Origin: S010-17 sp036478895
Lineage (GTDB): Bacteria > Bacteroidota > Bacteroidia > Flavobacteriales > Flavobacteriaceae
Reading direction: 5' to 3'
NCBI GenBank assembly: GCA_036478895.1
Contig: JAZGEV010000011.1
Span: 29,191 to 93,190 of the forward strand
DNA: 64,000 nucleotides
The position numbers and the translations under genes are program-made. A model generated the notes under the pieces. The model did no database searches. It worked only from the letters and a program-made list of their open reading frames with translations, and was not told the DNA's origin. Within the stretch, counting starts at the first letter, position 1; every line of letters begins with the position of its first letter. Positions 1 to 8,282 of the stretch are shown here, piece by piece.

Positions 1-360
1 AATTGTAACGGGCATTGTATAGGTTATTTCAATATCATCCAAACTGTTTAAGTCTTCCTTTAATACAAAATCCTTTGTCGTTTCTTCTTCACTAATAACC
101 AATAATTTTGATTGAGATACAAAACCAATGTAACTAACTTTTAACTCAACATTACCTAACTTTGATAATTTAATTTTATAGTTTCCTTTAGCATCGGTAA
201 TGGAATAGCCTTCTAATGAGCCATCGTCCACATTCATAGCAATGACATTTGCCATATCCAATGGGTTTCCAATACTATCTCTTACAACACCTTTTAAGCT
301 TATTTGAGAAAAACTGTGAATAGATATAAAAACGAAGATTAGAATTAACTGTTTTTTCAT
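1..360 (-). CDS. Carboxypeptidase-regulatory-domain outer-membrane protein, 5' part only
   Basis: The first 120 codons of a gene that continues past the left edge. It opens with ATG at 358-360 and a 19-residue signal peptide ending in SFSQ. Residues 20-100 form a carboxypeptidase-regulatory-like fold (GVVRDSIGNPLDMANV, then TDAKGNYKIKL, then VSYIGF), the usual N-terminal extension of TonB-dependent or other outer-membrane beta-barrel proteins in Bacteroidota. The next two genes upstream encode GLPGLI proteins, which are commonly found beside such receptors, so a functional group is plausible. The barrel itself cannot be seen here, and other carboxypeptidase-regulatory surface proteins cannot be excluded. 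Confidence 0.75.
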   Translation of the reverse strand, partial: MKKQLILIFVFISIHSFSQISLKGVVRDSIGNPLDMANVIAMNVDDGSLEGYSITDAKGNYKIKLSKLGNVELKVSYIGFVSQSKLLVISEEETTKDFVLKEDLNSLDDIEITYTMPVTI

Positions 361-493
361 AATTTGGTTTGATTGAATTAATAAGGTCTCGACCTTAATT
401 TATATTGAGTATACGAAACACTCAACCTAACATAATAAGCTATAATTATTAGCAAAAAGTTGATTTAATTATGTAATATTATGGGGAAATTCA

Positions 494-1351
494 CTAAAAA
501 TGACGACCACGACCACCAGATCCTTTTTTACGTCCGCTTTTAAAACGAGCACGCATTTCGGTAATTTTTTCTTCTAGTATCGCTTCATATTCCTCTTGCG
601 TTATCTCTTTACCTTTAGTTGGTTTTTCAATTTTTGCTTTGTCTTTTGGATTAATAACCAATTCTGTACAATACATTTGCAAATTGCCTTCGTTTACTTC
701 TAATATTAAACCAGGTAAACCTTGGTAATCTTTTGGTCCGTGAGCAACAGGAATTTCTGGAGTATACCATGCAGTAACTGTAGTTGTTTTTATGGTTTCA
801 ACTGTTGTGGAATCTTTTGCTTTATCTTTCGATTGTTCTTTTTTCATAAAACGACTAAAACGTTTCATATCATTCTTTACAACTTTTTCTGCGGTTGCTT
901 TAAAACAAAGGTGTTTTCCTATCATTTTGGATTCTTTACCTAATTTCCAATCCAGTTGTTTTAAACTGTCTTTTATTAAAAAAACTTTACCAAATGTTTC
1001 TTTTTTATTGGTGAATGTTTTTGCTTTTGTATCTCTAAAAAATACATTATCCGATGAACGGCTAAAACGAGAATTTTCTCCTGGTGTTTCTAACACTTTT
1101 TCTTCTTTATAAGTAGATTGTGTTTTGTTAAAGTCCAAGACATAGATTTTCTCCATTCGTTTTTTCATCATTTTCATCATAAAATCCTTACGATCGTCGG
1201 GCATTTTCATACTGTCCATACGTTTTTTAACAGCATCACTTACAGTGATTTTTGTTTGATACAGTGCTTTTCCTTGAAAACCTTGCGCTTTTGCAACCGT
1301 TGTGAAAAAAAACAAAACGGATATCATAATTTTTAAAATAATTCTGATCAT
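494..1351 (-). CDS. GLPGLI family protein, exported
   Basis: A 285-residue protein with a signal peptide (about residues 1-22, cleavage after VAKA) and the signature GLPGLI in the second half (AHGPKDYQGLPGLILEV). The family is restricted to Bacteroidota and has no established biochemical function; members are exported and often sit next to carboxypeptidase-regulatory or TonB-type outer-membrane proteins, as here. The N-terminal half is Lys/Met rich and the C-terminus is a basic Gly/Arg tail (GRKKGSGGRGRHF). The adjacent upstream gene (1458-2300) is a clear paralogue with the same layout, suggesting tandem duplication. Identification of the family is firm; the role is unknown. Confidence 0.88.
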   Translation of the reverse strand: MIRIILKIMISVLFFFTTVAKAQGFQGKALYQTKITVSDAVKKRMDSMKMPDDRKDFMMKMMKKRMEKIYVLDFNKTQSTYKEEKVLETPGENSRFSRSSDNVFFRDTKAKTFTNKKETFGKVFLIKDSLKQLDWKLGKESKMIGKHLCFKATAEKVVKNDMKRFSRFMKKEQSKDKAKDSTTVETIKTTTVTAWYTPEIPVAHGPKDYQGLPGLILEVNEGNLQMYCTELVINPKDKAKIEKPTKGKEITQEEYEAILEEKITEMRARFKSGRKKGSGGRGRHF

Positions 1352-1457
1352 ATCTTTTAGTTTTAAATGGTTATAATTTTATGTGTTATAAGTATTCACT
1401 TAGAGGGATTATACATTAATAGACGCTTAAACAAATAGTTTGTTACAGTTTAAACTC

Positions 1458-2300
1458 TTAACCTCCAATAAAAATTGTGTTACTGTTACCTTTTCCCTTT
1501 TTACGTCCACCTTTAAATTGCTTCATCATTTCTTTAGATTTCTCTAGCATCATATCTTCAAACTTCTTAGCGGTAATTTTTTTTCCTTTTTTAGGAGCTT
1601 TAATTTCAACTTTTTCTTTAGGGTTCAACACTAATTTTGTGCAAACAAAGTGCATTTTATCTTGATGTAACTCTAGTACTAAACCTGGTAAACCAGAAAT
1701 TTCCGCAGGACCATTATTAATTGGTATTTCTGGTGTGTACCAAGCGGTATATTTTAATTCTTTTTGGGTGTCTTTTTTTTCCATTGTTTTATAATCAAAA
1801 TCATCAATCAATTTTATTGCAGTTGCTTTAAAACAAAGGTATTTGCCTATTTTTTTTGATTCTTTACCCAATTTCCAATCAATGGTTTCTAAAGTGTCAA
1901 TTATTAAAAACTCTTTCCCAAACGATTCGGTTGCTTTTGTAAAGGTCTTTTCCTTAGTGTTTTTATATAACACATCCGCAGAACCTGTATCAATAGTAAT
2001 TGAAAAACCAGAACTAGCAGGTGTTGGTTTTTCTAACTCTTTATCTTGCGTGTAAATTGAGCTTGTTTTATCAAAGACTAAGGTGTAGGTTTTTTCGGAT
2101 TGTTTACGAATCATTTCACGAATTGATTTTCTCATTTCATCATTCATCATATTATTTTTATCCGTTTTTGTTGAGTCTTTCTTTTTATCAAATTCAAAAT
2201 TCATTTTTGTTTGATACGTTGCAATGCCTTGAAAGTTTTGTGCAGATAATTGTACTATTGCAATTAATATAATACTTAGTGTTATTATTAATTTTTTCAT
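1458..2300 (-). CDS. GLPGLI family protein, exported (paralogue)
   Basis: The start is placed at the ATG at 2298-2300, which gives a proper signal peptide (MKKLIITLSI...LSAQ); an in-frame ATG ten codons upstream would put charged residues in front of it. The mature part aligns along its length with the neighbouring GLPGLI gene: SxIYTQDKE, YLCFKATA, TAWYTPEIPI, then a variant signature GLPGLVLEL, and a basic tail GGRKKGKG. Function is unknown as for the family. The 106-bp gap to the next gene and shared strand make cotranscription likely but not proven. Confidence 0.87.
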   Translation of the reverse strand: MKKLIITLSIILIAIVQLSAQNFQGIATYQTKMNFEFDKKKDSTKTDKNNMMNDEMRKSIREMIRKQSEKTYTLVFDKTSSIYTQDKELEKPTPASSGFSITIDTGSADVLYKNTKEKTFTKATESFGKEFLIIDTLETIDWKLGKESKKIGKYLCFKATAIKLIDDFDYKTMEKKDTQKELKYTAWYTPEIPINNGPAEISGLPGLVLELHQDKMHFVCTKLVLNPKEKVEIKAPKKGKKITAKKFEDMMLEKSKEMMKQFKGGRKKGKGNSNTIFIGG

Positions 2301-2400
2301 CTTTGTATATTTACTGTTAATTTTTAGCAAATATAGAACAAGATTGAGATAAATAACATTTGCTTATGTTAAACAATGTTAAGGTGTTGTTAAAATAGAT

Positions 2401-2614
2401 TGTTAGCTATTACCCTGTTTTGTTAATTGAAATATGTTTTGGTAGTGGTTTAATTTGGGTTTAGCTAGTACTTGCTTTGTTAATTGAAATACGTTTTGGA
2501 AGTGGTTTAATTGTTTAATTAGGTTGCTAATTTATTAACATATGTAAATAATTAAACCTAATTAACCAACAACTGAAAACCAAAAACTATCAACCAACAA
2601 TTGAAAACCAACAA
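2401..2614. repeat. Imperfect tandem repeats between GLPGLI and membrane-protein genes
   Basis: The gene-free stretch 2301-2621 holds two head-to-tail copies of a roughly 59-bp unit (2401-2456 and 2460-2513) sharing GTTAATTGAAATAYGTTTTG and AGTGGTTTAATT. It is followed at about 2561-2614 by a second small duplication built on AACCAACAAYTGAAAACCAA. No coding potential or known element was recognised. Confidence 0.6.
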
Positions 2615-2621
2615 CTAATCA

Positions 2622-3053
2622 CTAATTAAACCAATTACCCCAAGGAATACGTATAAGAATCATTACCAATGCTAATCCATACCAAATAGCTAAGGTTTTA
2701 AACTTGCCTTCTGATGTGCTTTTCTTTTTGTGTTTAGAAAATCCTATGGTGATGAAAACAATGGCTAATATCATCATTAATGGATGTTCTACAGCTATTA
2801 AACGTGCTGCACTATCTTTCATAGTTACGCTCATTCCGTTTGCTTTAAAACCTTTGTAAGCTGGAGACATAAAATACCAAGCCAAACCAATGAATAATTG
2901 AATATGTGATGCTATAAGTGTAAATAATGGCAGGCGAACATCTTGTAAAGTATATTCTTTTTTTAAACTTAAAAGTGTTTTAACAACTGTAATGATTAAT
3001 AAAGCCAATACAAAGTAGGCCCATTTTGAATGAATGTCTTGAAAAATTTCCAT
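2622..3053 (-). CDS. Conserved four-helix membrane protein
   Basis: A 143-residue protein with about four membrane helices (near residues 12-28, 42-62, 85-105 and 118-136). The pattern with a His-containing second helix (SHIQLFIGLAWYF) and EHPLM at the start of the third is shared by a small family in Flavobacteriia sometimes labelled cytochrome-B-like. The conserved His residues could bind haem, but there is no CxxCH motif and no direct evidence for this. It stands alone between two repeat-bearing intergenic stretches. Function unknown. Confidence 0.7.
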   Translation of the reverse strand: MEIFQDIHSKWAYFVLALLIITVVKTLLSLKKEYTLQDVRLPLFTLIASHIQLFIGLAWYFMSPAYKGFKANGMSVTMKDSAARLIAVEHPLMMILAIVFITIGFSKHKKKSTSEGKFKTLAIWYGLALVMILIRIPWGNWFN

Positions 3054-3154
3054 TTTTAGTGATTTTTAATTAGTTAGTTTTTTGTAAAAATAGTGTTTTA
3101 TTTTTTGTTGTTAAAAAAGAACTGAAAATTTATTTGTTAAAAATAAATCCAAGA

Positions 3155-3350
3155 TAGTGTGCGATTTCTTACTTTGCTAATACTTGATTGCATCGCAGAC
3201 AGTATCACTTCTAAGTTTTTAAACTTAAACTTCCTGATCTTAACCAAAAACAGAAAATGTATTTTAGAATATGTAACTTAAGATATGAAGTTAAACAAAA
3301 CTAAGATGATTAATTTAATTACTTTCTGTACACGATGCAATCACGCACTA
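3155..3350. repeat. Split inverted repeat in intergenic region
   Basis: GATTGCATCG (3186-3195) is matched by its exact reverse complement CGATGCAATC (3333-3342), and outside these TAGTGtGCG (3155-3163) matches CGCaCTA (3344-3350). The left arm is split by about 22 nt. The centre is AT-rich and non-coding. This looks like a decayed terminal-inverted-repeat element or a large RNA fold; no further identity is offered. Confidence 0.4.
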
Positions 3351-3379
3351 GTATGGTGATTTTTAAATTGCCTTTAAAA

Positions 3380-3601
3380 TTATTTACTTTTATGTGCTTC
3401 TTTTCCATCAGAACATATTTTAAGACACTCTGATTCAAATTTAATCAAATCAGGTCTAAATATAAAGTCATTATCATTTTTATTTAAAATCATTACACCG
3501 TCATTAAGCAAATGTATTTTAAAACTCGCATTTGATTTGATACTTTCTTGCAAATAACTATTTATGCTATAAATAGATAATATAATATTTTTTATTTTGT
3601 A
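3380..3601 (-). pseudogene. Possible gene remnant without start codon
   Basis: Open frame of about 70 codons on the minus strand ending at TAA (3380-3382), closed upstream by a stop, with no usable ATG at its head. The reading looks protein-like (for example FRPDLIKFESECLKICSDG) and its composition differs from the surrounding AT-rich noise. It may be the 3' end of a degraded gene. No homology is claimed; chance openness in AT-rich DNA is the alternative. Confidence 0.3.
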
Positions 3602-3661
3602 TAAAAATTAGTTCACCAAACTCTGGAATATTACTTTAAAGATATTAAAATATCATCAAAC

Positions 3662-3691
3662 AAAAAACCTCTCTTTTTCAAGAGAGGTTTT
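3662..3691 (-). terminator. Rho-independent terminator of the lipoprotein/TonB receptor operon
   Basis: A 12-bp stem (AAAACCTCTCTT with AAGAGAGGTTTT, 4-nt loop) followed on the minus strand by further T residues, 20 bp downstream of the stop of the 3711-5351 gene. Confidence 0.85.
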
Positions 3692-3710
3692 ATATATTAA
3701 ATGAGGGAAT

Positions 3711-5351
3711 TTAGTTATTTACAACCCATTCGCCTGCAGTTTTAATAAAGTTTTTTGTGTGGTCGCTTTCGCCACCATCATAAACCACATAAGTAAGGAT
3801 GTATTTTTGTCCTTCTTCTGCTGTTGGATCGTGGTGATTTAAAAATAAATCTAATGCAAATACTATTTGCGCATCAGACCAGTTATAATCAAAATCATCA
3901 TAGGTTTCTAAGTTGCCTAATAAACCATCATAGTCTGCATTTCCTGCTAATTGAGCAGCCATATAATCATAATCTGCGCCTCTATCTAAAGTGTAACGGA
4001 TTGTATTGTCTGGTACCCAAGTAGAGCCATCGTGACCAAATTGTAAGGTTGTTGCAATAGTTGATTCATGTCCAATCCAAGCACCATCTGTAAAGGTATA
4101 TAAGTTTCCTCTAGTTTGTGCTCCTGATGAACTTGAATAGTAAGGATAAATTACAAATAACTCATCTTCATCTTGTGCAAATGGATATGAAATATTTAAA
4201 AATGCTGGTAAATAGTTTTCTGGTCTTACCGAGCTACCAAAATTATCATACTGTCCAGGTTGTTGATAACCTTCGCCCATTGAGTCAAAATCAACTGAAC
4301 TTAAGTAATACGCTTCGTCTGCTTTTTCCCAATCTCCACCAGTATAAACATAATGAGTTCCGTAGTTTGCAGTATCTCCAGTTACACCTAATGTTTTAAT
4401 TGACATTCCATCAATTCTCCATCTTGGAGCATCACTAGTAGTTGATTCGTATTTAAAAGCAATGTTTATTGTTTGTCCGTCGTAAGCAGAAAAATCTACG
4501 TCTTCAGACATAACCCAGTCACCACTACCTGTAGGTAAAGTTGTTACTGTAACAGGATTCCAAGTTGCAGCTGCTACATCATTTGTATAGTCTGTAGAAA
4601 CTACAATGTTTAATAACTCATAGTGTCCATTTAAATATTTCATATATTGATTTATTTGAAATTTTAAATTAGATTCACCTGTTAAATCTATAGATGGAGA
4701 AATTAACCAATCTTCGTTTTGTTGTTGTCCACTATTGTAACCTGATATTTGTAAATAAGCTGCTTCGGAAGTCCATCCTTCTGCACCAATTACATCGGTT
4801 GTTGTCCAACCAGCCATACTTCCAACAAAATCATAAGAAACGATATCTGCTAGTCCAATTACTGGAGTTTCTGTATATTTTTTAAATTTTGCTAATACTA
4901 CTTGTCCTTCTGTTGGACTTGTAATTTGAGCATCCAATACATCAGCAATATGATCATCTGCATTTACATCTGGATAGAATCCAAAAGCATCACTTCCTGT
5001 AGAAGCATAATCTGCATTTGTAAATTGGTACACATCAGCACCTGTAAAATCATTTATACCTTCTGCAGAACCAATATAAAGGTTATAGCCTATTAAAATT
5101 GAAGAACCATTTCCCCAATGAGGATACATATCTTTAATAAAATCTGGTAAAGCCTCTTTGGCATCGTCTATAGAACTAAAACTTCCGTAGTTTAACTCTA
5201 AAGTGTCATAATCATCAGATGTAAGCGTATATTCTGTGCTTGCAACTAACGGGTTATCTTGAGCATCAATTTCTGCATTGATGTCATCCATTGGATTACA
5301 ACCTGTAAAAAATACGGCTACAATCGCTACTAAATAAATTAATTTTTTCAT
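3711..5351 (-). CDS. Choice-of-anchor J domain lipoprotein, partner of the TonB receptor
   Basis: A 546-residue lipoprotein: the signal ends in the lipobox FTGC with Cys18. The middle (about residues 170-320) reads as a choice-of-anchor J / jelly-roll domain, with the hallmark DWLISPSIDLTG and the closing APRWRIDGMSI. The N-terminal part (residues 35-165) and the C-terminal part are Asp- and aromatic-rich and unassigned. It lies 14 bp downstream of the TonB receptor gene and shares its terminator, so the two very likely form an operon in which this surface lipoprotein captures ligand for the receptor. It is not a SusD homologue by any motif seen. Ligand unknown. Confidence 0.82.
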   Translation of the reverse strand: MKKLIYLVAIVAVFFTGCNPMDDINAEIDAQDNPLVASTEYTLTSDDYDTLELNYGSFSSIDDAKEALPDFIKDMYPHWGNGSSILIGYNLYIGSAEGINDFTGADVYQFTNADYASTGSDAFGFYPDVNADDHIADVLDAQITSPTEGQVVLAKFKKYTETPVIGLADIVSYDFVGSMAGWTTTDVIGAEGWTSEAAYLQISGYNSGQQQNEDWLISPSIDLTGESNLKFQINQYMKYLNGHYELLNIVVSTDYTNDVAAATWNPVTVTTLPTGSGDWVMSEDVDFSAYDGQTINIAFKYESTTSDAPRWRIDGMSIKTLGVTGDTANYGTHYVYTGGDWEKADEAYYLSSVDFDSMGEGYQQPGQYDNFGSSVRPENYLPAFLNISYPFAQDEDELFVIYPYYSSSSGAQTRGNLYTFTDGAWIGHESTIATTLQFGHDGSTWVPDNTIRYTLDRGADYDYMAAQLAGNADYDGLLGNLETYDDFDYNWSDAQIVFALDLFLNHHDPTAEEGQKYILTYVVYDGGESDHTKNFIKTAGEWVVNN

Positions 5352-5365
5352 TGTTTTATTATTTA

Positions 5366-7903
5366 TTAAAATTTAACTTTAAATCCTACACTAAATGTTC
5401 TACCAGCACCATAATAAACAGTTGCACCAGTATGATCTCCACCTTGTGATCCACGAGCGTCAGACACATACTCTGTATTGAAAACATTATTGATTCTTCC
5501 TATTACTTTTGCATCTAAACCACCAACATCAAAGCCGTGTTTTAAACCTAAATCAAATAAGCCATACGCTGGTAATTCCCAAGAATTTGCTCTGTTTGAT
5601 GAATCTGTACTTCCAGTAATTCTATACGAAGCAAATAAATCACTTGCATAGTTATAATCGATATAAATTGATGATTTTTCTAATAAATCATAATCTAAAC
5701 CTAAAGCGAATGTTGTTTGTGCAGCATCAGATACTTTTAAATCTTTTGCGTAAACGTTTACGGTTCTTAATAACGTTCCGTCTTCAGCAAAAACATCACC
5801 ACTTGTGTCATTTTTCCATTTCCAATCTCCTAAAGAAGCCATTCCTTTAAACTTTAATTTATCGGTTGCTCTATAAACTAAGTCTAATTCTACACCTTGG
5901 TGTAATGCATCTAAACCAGGAATATTGTATTCAATTCTAGTTGTTTGATCGTCTGGATTTGGTTCGCTACCTGTTAAAGATTTATCGATCCAAGATGTTC
6001 TGTACACATTTAAGTGTCCTGATAATTTTGGGCTTTTATAACCATATCCTAACTCTGCACTAAATACTTTTTCGTTTAAAGCATCTTCATTTAATTCAGT
6101 TGAACTTTTACTTAAAAACACATTTCCGGTTAAGAATGGTGCTTTTGAAAAATAACCAACATTTGCAAATACGTTACTTTCGTCATTTAAATTGTAGTTT
6201 GCACCACCTTTTACACTATACCCAATAAAGTTTGCATCTTCAGATAGTCTTTGATCGTCTGTTGAAGCATATTTCATAAAATCTTCTTTACTGTATGTTG
6301 TACTTGTTGCTGCTGTAGATACAAATATAGAAATATTGTCTTGAGGCGAATATTCTGCTTGAGCAAACAAACCTGCTTTTACAACTTTTCCATCGTAATC
6401 TTTATTGAAACGATCACCTACTTTTAAAGCTTGGTTAAATGTATTGTCTGATGATCTTGTGTTAAGATAATATTGACCACCTAATAAATCTGTTACTTCG
6501 TACCAGTGAGAACCTACATAATATCTTGTGTCTAAACCACCAGATATTGCTAATTTATCATTTACATTTGTTTTCATTGTAGATAACAAACCGTACCATT
6601 TATGTGCGTTTCTTGATGCAGCAAAAATATCTGAAGAACCAAAAGAGCCGTTTGCTTTATTTTCAGCTACAATACGATCGTAATTGATTGGTTGATCGTT
6701 AGAACCTAAACGGTAAGTATCGTCTGTTAATTTTGAACCTTGAGGTCTTCTTCCGCCACCTTCACCAAACGATGCATAAACTGCAGTTGTTAAAAATGTA
6801 TTATCACTAATTGTCCAGTTATGGTTTAATGAAATTTGTGGTTTATGATAAAAGTTATAAGACGAATGTTCTACTTGTCCGTTTCTATAACCCCAATCTG
6901 GATTAAATCTTTTTGGACCAGATTCTGTTGCTTTATAACCTGCAATTGTACGTCTATTGTAACGTTGACCGTGCGTTTGTTTAGCTCCAAATGCTGTGAA
7001 AGATAATTTATGATCGTCATTAATTTGTTTTGCTAAATTCACAAAATAGTTAAAGCCATCAAAATTAGTTCCATCTACATAACCATCTCCAGTAATTTTT
7101 GCAGCAGAAACTGTTGCAGCAAATCCGTTGTCCATTTTACCAGTAGATAAAGTAACACCAAATTTTAAATAACCGTCATTTGCAACACCCATTTTTACAT
7201 TTCCACCTTTGGTAGCATCGGTAGATTTTGTAATGATGTTAATTGTTCCACCTACAGATGGTACGGCTACTTTTGAAGCTCCTAAACCACGTTGTACTTG
7301 CATTGCGCTTGTTACATCACCTAAACCAGCCCAGTTTGACCAGTAAACTGCACCATTTTCCATATCATTAACAGGTACACCATTAATTAATACACCAATG
7401 TTTTGAGAGCCAAACCCTCTTAAGTTAATTCTACCATCACCATATCCACCACCAGTTTTGGTAGCATATACACCAGGTGTAGATTTTAATATTTCAGGAA
7501 ATTCTTGTGTTCCTAATTTTTCTTCAATGACTGCTGCTTTAATTGTAGAAACTGCCACTGGCGTTTTTCTATCTACTGCAAACGATGTTGCTGTTAAAAC
7601 GATTTCACTTAAAGACTCTCCATTATCACTCATCAATACAGTGCCTAAATTATCGCCTGTACTAAAAGAGATTTCAATTGGTTCATAACCAACATAAGAT
7701 AATACTAATGTTCCAGTTTTTGCTTTTTCAATAGTAAAATTACCATCAAAATCTGTTGTTGTACCCATTGAAGTACCTTTTACTGTTACATTTACATCAG
7801 CTAAAGGTCCAGCTTCATCAGCTACTGTACCAGAGATTTGTGCAAAAATAGTTGCAGATGCCAAAAGCATCACAACTAACCATAAATTTGAAATTTTTTT
7901 CAT
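5366..7903 (-). CDS. TonB-dependent receptor with carboxypeptidase-regulatory domain
   Basis: An 845-residue outer-membrane receptor. Signal peptide 1-22; carboxypeptidase-regulatory domain about 23-100 (ISGTVADEAGPLADVNVTVKG, TDFDGNFTI); plug about 110-225 with INLRGFGSQNIGVLINGVP and GGTINIITKS; the rest is a beta-barrel ending in the aromatic C-terminus TFSVGFKVKF. Such receptors import large or scarce ligands using TonB/ExbBD energy. It is shorter than SusC proteins (about 1000 residues) and is paired with a non-SusD lipoprotein just downstream. The substrate cannot be deduced. Confidence 0.93.
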   Translation of the reverse strand: MKKISNLWLVVMLLASATIFAQISGTVADEAGPLADVNVTVKGTSMGTTTDFDGNFTIEKAKTGTLVLSYVGYEPIEISFSTGDNLGTVLMSDNGESLSEIVLTATSFAVDRKTPVAVSTIKAAVIEEKLGTQEFPEILKSTPGVYATKTGGGYGDGRINLRGFGSQNIGVLINGVPVNDMENGAVYWSNWAGLGDVTSAMQVQRGLGASKVAVPSVGGTINIITKSTDATKGGNVKMGVANDGYLKFGVTLSTGKMDNGFAATVSAAKITGDGYVDGTNFDGFNYFVNLAKQINDDHKLSFTAFGAKQTHGQRYNRRTIAGYKATESGPKRFNPDWGYRNGQVEHSSYNFYHKPQISLNHNWTISDNTFLTTAVYASFGEGGGRRPQGSKLTDDTYRLGSNDQPINYDRIVAENKANGSFGSSDIFAASRNAHKWYGLLSTMKTNVNDKLAISGGLDTRYYVGSHWYEVTDLLGGQYYLNTRSSDNTFNQALKVGDRFNKDYDGKVVKAGLFAQAEYSPQDNISIFVSTAATSTTYSKEDFMKYASTDDQRLSEDANFIGYSVKGGANYNLNDESNVFANVGYFSKAPFLTGNVFLSKSSTELNEDALNEKVFSAELGYGYKSPKLSGHLNVYRTSWIDKSLTGSEPNPDDQTTRIEYNIPGLDALHQGVELDLVYRATDKLKFKGMASLGDWKWKNDTSGDVFAEDGTLLRTVNVYAKDLKVSDAAQTTFALGLDYDLLEKSSIYIDYNYASDLFASYRITGSTDSSNRANSWELPAYGLFDLGLKHGFDVGGLDAKVIGRINNVFNTEYVSDARGSQGGDHTGATVYYGAGRTFSVGFKVKF

Positions 7904-8110
7904 GTGTTTAATTGAATTGAAATTAGTTTAAATAATTATTTTACAAATTTTGAATAGCTTCGCTAAACATAATGCAAAAATACTTAAAAAGATTACTTAT
8001 TAAAGTATTTTAACATTAGTTTCTTTTAACAAGTTTTTAACAAGTTATAGAATCTAATCAAGATAATGATTTGAAGTGATTCCTTTTAGAGAAAATTAAT
8101 ATTAATTAAA

Positions 8111-8160
8111 AAGACATTAGACCGCTTCGCTTTTATATACTAGACGATAGAATAAAGTAT
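8111..8160. repeat. Dispersed GACCGCTTCGCT-type repeat
   Basis: The gene-free stretch 7904-8282 carries the motif AGACCGCTTCGCTT followed by CTAGACG. Related copies occur at 25325, 31403, 31480, 32483 and 62009. A possible minus-strand -7 box for the receptor gene (TATTTTTG, 7975-7982) is the only other item seen in this gap. Confidence 0.55.
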
Positions 8161-8282
8161 TCTCTACTTAAATTTACATTGAGTTTATCCAAATTTTGAA
8201 CGGCTAATTAACGCCACATAAATTGACTACCGTTTTTGCAGAACGATAGTAATTTAAAAAAGTTAATTCTGTATGAACTACA

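Noticed and set aside
722..1336. Plus-strand open frames opposite the GLPGLI genes
   Set aside because: Phe/Cys-rich shadow translations of Lys-rich codons on the other strand.
3711..7903. SusC/SusD pair
   Set aside because: The receptor is shorter than SusC and the lipoprotein shows a choice-of-anchor J domain with no SusD-like helical repeats.
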